Origin: Actinernus sp. WN-2022
Lineage: Eukaryota > Cnidaria > Anthozoa > Actiniaria > Actinernidae
Assembly: GCA_030867875.1 (NCBI GenBank)
Contig: JAOWCC010001634.1
Coordinates: 58,391,860 to 58,455,859 of the forward strand
Direction: 5' to 3'
Length of the DNA: 64,000 nucleotides
The notes under the pieces are model-generated. The model had not been told where the DNA came from, did not search any database, and saw only the letters and a list, made by a program, of their open reading frames with translations. Both the position numbers and the translations under genes were made by a program. This document shows, piece by piece, positions 18,326-25,498 of this stretch (positions are counted from its first letter, which is position 1; each line of letters starts with the position of its first letter).

Positions 18326-19456
18326 ATGTCTAACATGGCCTCTGATGGGAGGTATGAGGAAAGAACTGATGAAGCTGAAAGAGGAAGAGACGACGATGAT
18401 ACTGTCAATGAAGAAGCACGGAAATTGGCGTTTCCAGACTCTACGAATGTGGATCCGAGTGAATCATTCAACTTGAAAACTAGACGCGACTTCGCCAAGG
18501 AAGGTGCTCGATCAAAGAATCGGGAAACCTCGTTTACCGTAGACGATGATTACATAGACGAACTCGCCGGGCCGGAAGTCTCGAACCTTTCTAGAGAGCA
18601 ATTGATGGATGAGGATAGAATCGAAAATCCGAAATTTAGCGATCGCCACGTAATCTTCAAAGCGGGCACATCGGATGAAACGAAACAAATGCTATTCGAT
18701 ACTGTATGGAAACACTATGCGGATGTAGGGATTCGTGGAGGAGTCCTTGAGATAACTGGAATATGGGATGCCAATAAGGAACTGGGTAGGATCTATCTTC
18801 ACGTACTTGGAAGTAAAGAGAAGCCCATACCTTTGACCACAGTGAAGGGTGAAAGATACCAAAGTATGGGTAAGGATCTCAAATTTGCCCTAGGCCCTAC
18901 GGATGCAGAAAGAGCAGAACAAGTCATCCAAGGTCAAGAAAAGGCCGCCGAACATCTCAAAGTAGAAGATAGCATACTTCTAAGCTCAACGTCAACTGAG
19001 GACCAGAAAGAAGCGGCTAAGGAAGAGAAAGTACGCATCCATAACGAAATAGAATTACTCGAACGTCAAGAAGAAGCCATACTAGAACGTACATCGCTAC
19101 GTGAAAGGATCAAATACATTTTTAGAAAGCATGGAATGACCGTTCTTGCAGTGGTAACTTCTATTGGCGCTATCGTTAGTACGATAGTTTCCCTGTTGTC
19201 GAGATCCGTACCGAAACCAGTAAAGGCTGGTATCGATAAAGCAGCAGATGCAGTAAAGAAGGGATTGAAAACGACTGGGGGGTTGCTAAAAGAAATGGGA
19301 AAGAAACTTGGACAGATCCTACCTGGAATGATTGGATCGATTGCGAGTTTCATATTTACCATGGCTGGTAAAGCTCTGGGAGTACTAGCACAGAACGTTT
19401 GGTTATTCATCGTAGCAATAGTGGTGATCACTATAGAGCAATACAAACGACGTTAA
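18326..19456 (+). CDS. Polinton membrane protein with coiled coil and C-terminal TM block
   Basis: 376 aa. The start is taken as MSNMAS at 18326, because the open frame farther upstream is antisense to the capsid gene. The N-terminus (1-110) is acidic and low in hydrophobicity. Residues 195-260 form a charged coiled coil. The end has three hydrophobic segments (about 271-291, 333-350, 353-370) around KLGQILPGMIGS, and stops after basic EQYKRR. The C-terminal block is preserved in element 2 (42672-43617). Probably a virion membrane or membrane-lytic component. The stop overlaps the 614-codon gene by 4 nt. Confidence 0.83.
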   Translation: MSNMASDGRYEERTDEAERGRDDDDTVNEEARKLAFPDSTNVDPSESFNLKTRRDFAKEGARSKNRETSFTVDDDYIDELAGPEVSNLSREQLMDEDRIENPKFSDRHVIFKAGTSDETKQMLFDTVWKHYADVGIRGGVLEITGIWDANKELGRIYLHVLGSKEKPIPLTTVKGERYQSMGKDLKFALGPTDAERAEQVIQGQEKAAEHLKVEDSILLSSTSTEDQKEAAKEEKVRIHNEIELLERQEEAILERTSLRERIKYIFRKHGMTVLAVVTSIGAIVSTIVSLLSRSVPKPVKAGIDKAADAVKKGLKTTGGLLKEMGKKLGQILPGMIGSIASFIFTMAGKALGVLAQNVWLFIVAIVVITIEQYKRR

Positions 19457-21297
19457 CGAAACAACGTCCATGCAATTCCAGCTGCGGCAATGGATGTCAC
19501 TGCGAGATTAATCTCATGTTGTGAGACAGCCTCTCGTTTCTTGTGCGTCTCGAGAGGCGGCGCCGATTTCTTATCGACAGCCTTCTGTACAGGATCTCGT
19601 TTCTTGTGCGTCTCGAGAGGCGGCCCCAATTTCTTATCTGATGGTCCTTCCATATGAAGAGGTGGGCGTCCTTTGACTTCTGCATTGATGTCGTTAGTGC
19701 CTAGCACCATATCTTTCGTAGCTTTCGGGATTGGATTCCTATAGCCATCTTTCTTACCAAGATAGTACACTAGATTGCTTGGCAATAATCGCACACCTAT
19801 AGCTATTGCTAGATCGAGCCTCTTATGCGTCGTCTTTATAGCAAGAAGATAGTTATCGTAACTTTTCTTTAAGTCGTTTACGAGAATAGCGCCTTCAACC
19901 AAGCTCTTAAACTTTTCTTTGACGTTATGGCTATCTATGATGGATTCGTTCAAGTCGGCTTGAGCACCAAGCATGCAATGTCCAAAAGCCTCGACAGATC
20001 TATTCAACCTACCCAATCCAGCATCTGTCAAACCCTTTCCGATTGGTGGTGTAAGCCAATCGTATTGCTTTCCTTCATGTTCATCGTTCCTAATGAAGGC
20101 CACAAGATCGCCCTGATCCTCCTTACCTCCTTGGTCTGCAAATAAATTATATTTCTGAGGCCATGTTGTTGCACCTTTGTCATAGCTTCGGACTCCATGG
20201 ACGTTTACGTATCCTGTCGGACCCGGGTACAAAAGGAATATATCTCCTAGTCCATTATTCCTACCTCCGTGCCATCGGAAATCTGGTGTTCGAGATATGC
20301 CGAATTCGATGCACAATTTCTCAAGAGCTGATTTGTTATAGAGGTTATCCATTTGCTTGAAAGCAGGGTCACCAGGTAAAGGAACTCCATGAGCACCACC
20401 AAGTTCATGCAGAATTCTTCGTATTGTGAAATAAACGTGAAATCGTAGTAGTCCTTGAACAATAGTAGGATACGTTTTGAAAATAGGATCAAACAATGAC
20501 ACTCCACATCCAGAAGTCGCACACCACGTTGCGAAATTCAATTGTTGAGGCCAATATTTGAAATCCGGACCTGACAACCAATGGTAGGACTCATTTGCTG
20601 TCGTATGCTTTACGACGGTCTCCTTGAATATGTTAGGAACGCCAGCTTCGAACTTCTTCGTTGGGGTGACATATATCCATAGATTAGTGAGATCAATATC
20701 TTGTGCCGGTCCAGTAGAAGGAACTGCTGTAATAGGATATTTCGCGCTATTATCTAGGGTCAACGTAGATGGGAAACCTTTATGCACATCCCACAACGCA
20801 TTATCGATGCGTTTTTGAATCGTAGTAGGTAACTTTGAGACATCATTGCCGTAAACGATATAGCTAGAATCTCCATCTCGAAACCAAATACTCGTCGAAT
20901 ATTTGCCTGGACCGTTCACTTCCGTAGAGGCATAGAACTTGTGAAGATCCGCATGTGGGTATCGTTTCTCGAACTTCGCTAATAGATCTGCATTCAACGT
21001 TGCGATCTTATAGTTTTCTTCTATCCAATCGCGTTTGGAAAGACCTTCATGTTCCCGTGCGAATAGTACGCTCTCGTAAACTGACTTACCACCAAGTGCT
21101 ATATCGAGAGCCTTACCAGTGCGACCAAGCCACCCCATCAATTTACCACCTCCCGTCTTAGTAGGAGGCCCTTCCTCCGTGAACACGCGATGAGACATTC
21201 CCCGATCGATGAAATTAACATTATCGGAAGTAGATTCAAACCAACCAAGTACGGCATTAGGAAATAGATACTTGAACTGCCGCCATGCGTCTGTCAT
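19453..21297 (-). CDS. Large conserved Polinton protein of unknown function (614 aa)
   Basis: The core (about 215-340) carries WPQQLNFATWCATSGCGVS, then RFHVYFTIRRILHELGG and LPGDPAF; all are matched in element 2 (43614-45131). A second conserved block is the FRWHGGRNNGLGDIFLL region (about 347-365). The tail has two direct repeats of PPLETHKKR (about 555-590) and one hydrophobic helix at the very end, so it may be tail-anchored. I find no adenovirus-protease H..D..C arrangement. A structural or attachment role is possible. It fires from a 41-bp divergent promoter shared with the minor capsid gene. Confidence 0.8.
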   Translation of the reverse strand: MTDAWRQFKYLFPNAVLGWFESTSDNVNFIDRGMSHRVFTEEGPPTKTGGGKLMGWLGRTGKALDIALGGKSVYESVLFAREHEGLSKRDWIEENYKIATLNADLLAKFEKRYPHADLHKFYASTEVNGPGKYSTSIWFRDGDSSYIVYGNDVSKLPTTIQKRIDNALWDVHKGFPSTLTLDNSAKYPITAVPSTGPAQDIDLTNLWIYVTPTKKFEAGVPNIFKETVVKHTTANESYHWLSGPDFKYWPQQLNFATWCATSGCGVSLFDPIFKTYPTIVQGLLRFHVYFTIRRILHELGGAHGVPLPGDPAFKQMDNLYNKSALEKLCIEFGISRTPDFRWHGGRNNGLGDIFLLYPGPTGYVNVHGVRSYDKGATTWPQKYNLFADQGGKEDQGDLVAFIRNDEHEGKQYDWLTPPIGKGLTDAGLGRLNRSVEAFGHCMLGAQADLNESIIDSHNVKEKFKSLVEGAILVNDLKKSYDNYLLAIKTTHKRLDLAIAIGVRLLPSNLVYYLGKKDGYRNPIPKATKDMVLGTNDINAEVKGRPPLHMEGPSDKKLGPPLETHKKRDPVQKAVDKKSAPPLETHKKREAVSQHEINLAVTSIAAAGIAWTLFR

Positions 21298-21338
21298 GTT
21301 GAAGCTATACGTATATATAGTTATACCTTCAACATATA
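21298..21338. promoter_or_regulatory. 41-bp palindromic divergent promoter
   Basis: GTTGAAG...CTTCAAC brackets CTATACGTATATATAG and TTATAC, so the whole gap between the 614-codon gene and the minor capsid gene is a near-palindrome that offers the same box to both strands. Confidence 0.65.
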
Positions 21339-22004
21339 ATGACGATCCTTAATGTCACCACCACATCATCCGACCATACGGTCTACTTCGACGATCCAAT
21401 TCTTATCAATAATATTTCGCTAGTCGAGGTCACTCTTAGTCATAATTGGTGGAACCTAGCTGAGAAGGGGAGTTTTAAGTGGGATAACAATAGTGTGATG
21501 TTTCCATACGAAATTAAGGCGGGGCATTATAGTATAGAAAACTTGATAACCTACTTCGATCCCGCAGTTAAGGCTGGTTTCTTGAAATTCGTAGACCATT
21601 CATTTAGGAAATATTGGATTATTGAGGTCAAAAAACCAATCCAGTTCACTAAGAATATCTGCGATTTGTTTGGTATCAAAGTAAATAAAGACGTGACAGA
21701 CTACGTGACTATCGATGTGGGAAAGTACACCCTGGTGCCACAAGATATTCATTATGCATATATCTACTGCGATGTGGTAGATTCCACCTTCTCACTTCTT
21801 GAGGGGAAGCCATCTAAAGTACTACATATTTTTCATATGGCAGACCACAGTTTTAAAGCAATGACTTACTTTCCGCCAACTCTCCTACCCATTCGAGCCC
21901 TGGGAACGATGCAGAGCTACATTCGCCTCACAGTTCTCGATAAGGAAGGCAACCTCATAGACTTCAACAATCAGCCTATACGATACGTGTTGAAGCTTGA
22001 GTAA
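21339..22004 (+). CDS. Minor capsid (penton-like) protein
   Basis: 221 aa, beta-rich. Features seen in Polinton pentons are a W-W-NL block near residue 38 (NWWNLAEKGSF), YCDVVDSTFSLLEGKPS (about 145-162) and the terminal strand LTVLDKEGNLIDFNNQP. A single jelly-roll fits its length. Element 2 keeps the same landmarks (45172-45812). It would cap the five-fold vertices of the virion. Its position next to the 614-codon gene is the same in both elements. Confidence 0.8.
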   Translation: MTILNVTTTSSDHTVYFDDPILINNISLVEVTLSHNWWNLAEKGSFKWDNNSVMFPYEIKAGHYSIENLITYFDPAVKAGFLKFVDHSFRKYWIIEVKKPIQFTKNICDLFGIKVNKDVTDYVTIDVGKYTLVPQDIHYAYIYCDVVDSTFSLLEGKPSKVLHIFHMADHSFKAMTYFPPTLLPIRALGTMQSYIRLTVLDKEGNLIDFNNQPIRYVLKLE

Positions 22005-22023
22005 GTTATATGTATAACGTACA

Positions 22024-22639
22024 ATGGAAGGCGATTCGATTCAACCGTTTCCCTCAGCACCAAGTATCTATCCACCGATTGCTAATGACACTGGAAAGAA
22101 CTTTAGACTGCAAACGATCCGAGACACGCTTTCGGACATAGAAGTTCAAGAAAGGCACTACGAAGGTGTGCGCAAGAAATATGCACGTTCTCAAGGAATA
22201 GTTCATCGCAGTGGTAACTGGAGGTCTATCTGTGATCTTATCTGGATCTGGATTGGGCGCAGCGTTGACTGGGGTTGGAATAGTGATTGGTCTACCACTT
22301 GGAGTTATTGGTGGGCTATGTGGATTAATTTCAGCATCTACTACCATTGGAGCTAAGAAGTTAGGAATGAAGGTTTCTAAGCATGAAAGGACAACTATGT
22401 TGGCAAAGGCGAAAATCAATACTATTCGAGATCTAGTATCGAAGGCCTTACGCGATGAAAACATATCCGACTCCGAATACGGTCTCATCCTGAACGAAGC
22501 GAATAAGTATGAGATCATGAGGTCTGAAATTCGTCGCAAGGCTTCCATAGGTAAAAAAAGCACGGATCGGGTTCGAGCCGAACTCAAACAAGAAGTGCAA
22601 AAGGAAATGCGAGAAAAACTTGGCAGCTTAGTGGGGTAA
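22024..22639 (+). pseudogene. Frameshifted Polinton membrane protein gene
   Basis: The first ~60 codons (MEGDSIQPFPSAPSIYPP..., ending KKYARSQGIVH) are in one frame. From about 22208 the homologous text continues in another frame with a glycine-rich hydrophobic stretch (ILSGSGLGAALTGVGIVIG), then a charged helical tail (NTIRDLVSKALRDENISDSE) to the stop at 22637-22639. Comparison with element 2 places a net 5-nt loss, or 1-nt gain, near 22205-22210. Unless recoding or assembly error is involved, this is the only clearly broken gene of element 1. The stop overlaps the TFIIB-like gene by 12 nt. Confidence 0.75.
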
Positions 22640-23644
22640 GAATCGATGTTTCCTATGAAAGGAACGAACATGGTTCTCACTTTCACTTTGCCAAGTCCTA
22701 CTGCTAGTTAGCCCATGCCTAGCGTAGATTGGTTCGAAGTGGGAATGGTAAGAAGACAACTCCTTGACAAAACGCTTGACCGCATTTCCAAATATGTCAC
22801 ATCGTTTAACGACATCCTTAAGAGACATAGACGATCCTAAGCGACGTAGCACCTCGTAACTTGCTCCAACGACTTTCGTCTTAAGTATTGAACTGGGGCC
22901 TATATTGTTTTCTATCGCTGTAGTAACAACCTCATGGACTATTCGTTGAACGTCCCTAGGTACTCCTTGAGGATCGAGTTTAAGGAAAGTCGTTGCAATG
23001 TGAGGAACTATGCACTCGGCATCCAAGTCTACATCGATCTTATCGTCGTCATACAGAGAACGTATAAAGACCTCTCCGCTATGGATTCTTTTGTTGCTTA
23101 GTTGCATGAAGCGGGCAACCTCATCTTTAGTTCGTACGAACCCACATTGTATGCATGCATGGTAGAGTAGAGCAGCTAAAATATTTCTCTTAGCATCACT
23201 ACGCTTGGGATGAACTTTCATTACTTGGATAAATGCGTCGGCTACGATTCCTAACGTGTTCATAGGGAACGATAGGTCATAACTTTGTTTGTAAATAGTG
23301 TTGTACGCTTGTAGTTCTCGTAGGAGCATTTGTCGTCGCAGGTCCGTGTTATCGCTTTGCTTTGGTTTTGCGTGGTCTAGATCATGTTGATGCCGAAAGC
23401 TATCCGGCCCTACTATACATAACCTAGTAGTAAGATCGATAGTTGTTTCTTCACATGATTCAGTCTCGGAAACAAGACCACAAGTGGGACATATGAATTC
23501 CGTTCCTTGCATTTCCATCGGGCATAGACATTCGGAACATGTTTCACCTGTGTTAATATGCGACAATGGTTTGATATGCGACAATGGTTTGATATGTAGG
23601 CTTGCACAAATTTCTGGACTAAGTAATCTGATAATATCATCCAT
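22628..23644 (-). CDS. TFIIB-like transcription initiation factor
   Basis: 338 aa from MDDIIRLL; the track upstream to 23725 has no ATG and runs into a hairpin. A zinc ribbon is visible (C36, C39 or C41, then C52-P-T-C55-G). It is followed by two cyclin-like repeats (about 105-200 and 215-310). The first holds AALLYHACIQCGFVRT, the classic TFIIB/BRF helix pattern. Such factors bridge the TATA-binding protein and RNA polymerase. It could steer host polymerase to the element's TATA-like boxes. The N-terminus has an 18-nt internal duplication (HIKPLS twice). Not present in element 2. VLTF3-type zinc-ribbon factors were considered but fit less well. Confidence 0.8.
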   Translation of the reverse strand: MDDIIRLLSPEICASLHIKPLSHIKPLSHINTGETCSECLCPMEMQGTEFICPTCGLVSETESCEETTIDLTTRLCIVGPDSFRHQHDLDHAKPKQSDNTDLRRQMLLRELQAYNTIYKQSYDLSFPMNTLGIVADAFIQVMKVHPKRSDAKRNILAALLYHACIQCGFVRTKDEVARFMQLSNKRIHSGEVFIRSLYDDDKIDVDLDAECIVPHIATTFLKLDPQGVPRDVQRIVHEVVTTAIENNIGPSSILKTKVVGASYEVLRRLGSSMSLKDVVKRCDIFGNAVKRFVKELSSYHSHFEPIYARHGLTSSRTWQSESENHVRSFHRKHRFLPH

Positions 23645-23699
23645 ACTAATTGTATACCATGTGCCTGTCAATTGTCTAATTGTTTGTTCGTTCGTTTTT

Positions 23700-23753
23700 A
23701 AAAAAAAAATGAAGAGAGGTCGCATAACAATTTCTCTTCATTCTTTTTTTTTT
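23700..23753. terminator. Strong A/T hairpin with TGAAGAGA stem
   Basis: AAAAAATGAAGAGA pairs with TCTCTTCATTCTTTTTT across a 15-nt loop. It sits between the 3' end of the Cys-rich gene and the start of the TFIIB-like gene, both on minus, matching the context of the hairpin at 14345-14440. A role in ending or separating transcripts is inferred. Confidence 0.5.
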
Positions 23754-23770
23754 TTTTCGTATCGTGATTT

Positions 23771-24190
23771 CTACTTATCCTCCGATTCTACCACATTTAG
23801 ATCTTTCTCACCAATGGAGAGGTCATCCAATGCATTATCGAGATCGTTAATGTCCACCACATTTTGATCTTTTTCCGATTCCACTACATTTAGATCTTTC
23901 TCCGATTCTACTACATTTGAACACGTGATATTCGCCGACTCGTTAGCTCGTTTCTTATCAAGGTTCTTCTTATTGCGAATGGTACGGCGTTGAGGTGCAC
24001 CACATTTTGCACAAAGTTCGTGAATAGTACGACAGCCTCGACCACACGTCAAACATGGAACGAATATGGCACATCCTTTTCCTATCTGGAAGTTATGTTG
24101 AGAGCAATACTCTGACGTCTTTGAACACTTACTTATACATTTCGTGGTCTTTCCTCGCATCAACCAATCACAAGTTCTTGTCTCAATCAT
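23771..24190 (-). CDS. Small Cys-rich zinc-binding protein, Polinton accessory
   Basis: 139 aa. Metal ligands lie at C7, C18, C22, C29-x2-H32, then C46-x2-C49, C53, C60-x2-C63. The pattern YC..H ... PC..CG.G ... C..CG is shared with the first gene of element 2 (34274-34561), where it lies at the opposite end of the element. A basic stretch (about 68-85) follows, then a low-complexity acidic tail with repeats of VVESEKD. Nucleic-acid binding or a regulatory role is plausible. The start follows an ATATACCTATATATG-type box. Confidence 0.75.
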   Translation of the reverse strand: MIETRTCDWLMRGKTTKCISKCSKTSEYCSQHNFQIGKGCAIFVPCLTCGRGCRTIHELCAKCGAPQRRTIRNKKNLDKKRANESANITCSNVVESEKDLNVVESEKDQNVVDINDLDNALDDLSIGEKDLNVVESEDK

Positions 24191-24304
24191 CGTGCAATAT
24201 ACCTATATATGTTATATGTCTAATTGGTATCTTAGTTGTGGCGTCTACGTTGAGGTTCTTCAATCATACGCACTTGTCTAATCTGTGTGGTATTAATACG
24301 TACT

Positions 24305-24500
24305 AAGATAACAGCATACGTTAATATCGTGAAGTAGAGAATGTATGTTAGTACCATGGGTGGAGATAACAACGTAAGCTAATATCGTGGAGTAGAGAAT
24401 GTATACTAATACCATAGGTGGCGATATACGGTATACTAATGATATCTCTAACAGTTGCTCAAGTTTGGATCTTTAGGTGCAAGAATGCCTAGGGACAATT
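24305..24500. repeat. Right-side sub-terminal repeats
   Basis: Two 58-bp direct copies (24305-24362, 24364-24421) contain TAATATCGTG and GTAGAGAATGTAT. They are followed by a diverged copy (about 24430-24500) of the inner TIR segment in inverted orientation relative to the left end, matching the left sub-terminal repeats at 9527-9660. Both element ends therefore carry extra copies of the TIR-internal motif. Confidence 0.65.
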
Positions 24501-24518
24501 TGGATGTTGCGAGAGATC

Positions 24519-25205
24519 CTATGTGGCGGCATAAGCATTTATGTAGTAATCTAGTAGAGCGTTTTCGTCCACTATGGTGAGCTGGGAGCGCTTAATGAGC
24601 CACTCAACGATCTGTTTAGCGGTATTAAGATGACCATTGCTACTGGCGCATAGTAGAGCATGATGAGCGTATTCATACTCTATGGTTATCTGAAAGCGTC
24701 GAATGAGCCACTTAACGGTATTGAGATGGCCATTCCTACAGGCATCTAGTATAGCAAACCCGACGGCTTTATCCTCTTTGGTGAACTGGAAGTGCTTAGT
24801 GAGCCACTTAGCGATATCAAGACAGCCATCCTTACAGGCAGCGCATAGAACGTAATCGGTGTGTCCACCCATTTTATCGAACCATAAGTGCTTAATGAGC
24901 CACTTAATAACGTTAAGATTACCATATTCACTGGCGTAGACAAGAGGAAAGCTATCATCGGTGTAGTTTGCGGAAATACCGAATGTCCTAGCCAAATTGT
25001 CTCGATCGTTGTCATTACGAGTAGACCTAAGACCGAAAGTGAGTACTCGTTTACGGAACTCTTGGTCTACGTTTTTGTAGCGCACGAGAGATGCGGCACC
25101 GTTTAGGTGTTTCGATGTCCTTGCGATGCTTGCGAATGATTCTGGGCCTGCATACTCTACGATCTTAGTCAAGATTTCCATCGGGAGGTACGATATATGA
25201 TCCAT
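24519..25205 (-). CDS. F-box plus ankyrin-repeat protein
   Basis: 228 aa. Residues 4-40 (YLPMEILTKIVEYAG...) match the F-box pattern. About four ankyrin-type repeats follow (about 86-108, 118-141, 150-173, 182-208), each with A-x-x-GxLxxxKWLxxx. F-box proteins bind SKP1 and load targets onto cullin ubiquitin ligases; the repeats would choose the target. N-terminal F-box with this divergent ankyrin type is common in giant viruses. It is expressed from the box inside the right TIR. Absent from element 2. Host-modifying role is inferred. Confidence 0.78.
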   Translation of the reverse strand: MDHISYLPMEILTKIVEYAGPESFASIARTSKHLNGAASLVRYKNVDQEFRKRVLTFGLRSTRNDNDRDNLARTFGISANYTDDSFPLVYASEYGNLNVIKWLIKHLWFDKMGGHTDYVLCAACKDGCLDIAKWLTKHFQFTKEDKAVGFAILDACRNGHLNTVKWLIRRFQITIEYEYAHHALLCASSNGHLNTAKQIVEWLIKRSQLTIVDENALLDYYINAYAAT

Positions 25206-25214
25206 AGTGGAAGA

Positions 25215-25493
25215 GATCGATATGGGACAATCGATGTCGATATAACTATATGCTAATCATATCTCTAATAGGGTTATCAAGTTTGGATTCTTATGTGTAA
25301 GAATGTCTAGTGACAATTTGGATGACCCTTAGTACCCCTAGTAGTAGAGGCGGTAGTAGAATTATACAACTTTTTTTGTTGTTTTTGTTGCACAAGGGCG
25401 CCATAAAGGGGATTTCTGAATTCGCTTTATGGCGCCCTTGTGCAACAAAAACAACAAAAAAAGTGGTATAATTCTACTACCGCCTCTACTACT
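25215..25493 (-). repeat. Element 1 right terminal inverted repeat with hairpin end
   Basis: Mirror of 9247-9525. The terminal 154-bp palindrome is 25340-25493. Its asymmetric loop has the same orientation relative to the terminus as on the left. TAATT at 25494-25498 is the second target duplication. Confidence 0.92.
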
Positions 25494-25498
25494 TAATT
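25494..25498. repeat. Target-site duplication of element 1, right copy
   Basis: TAATT immediately outside the right terminus, paired with 9242-9246. Confidence 0.8.

Larger units (their letters stand above)
9247..25493. mobile_element. Element 1: complete Polinton/Maverick-type virus-like transposon
   Basis: 16247 bp bounded by near-identical terminal inverted repeats and a 5-bp direct duplication TAATT (9242-9246 and 25494-25498). Inside are the diagnostic Polinton genes: protein-primed family B DNA polymerase, retroviral-type DDE integrase, A32/FtsK-type packaging ATPase, double jelly-roll major capsid and penton-like minor capsid. Several conserved small proteins accompany them. Genes are intronless, tightly packed and on both strands. 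Only one gene (22024-22639) is clearly broken, so the copy looks recent. Terminal bases are AG...CT. The adenovirus-like cysteine protease usual in Polintons was not found. Confidence 0.93.

Noticed and set aside
19453..21297. Adenovirus-type protease identity for the 614-residue protein (because of CATSGCG)
   Set aside because: The Cys-rich stretch lacks the catalytic His and Asp/Glu spacing of that family and the protein is far too long.
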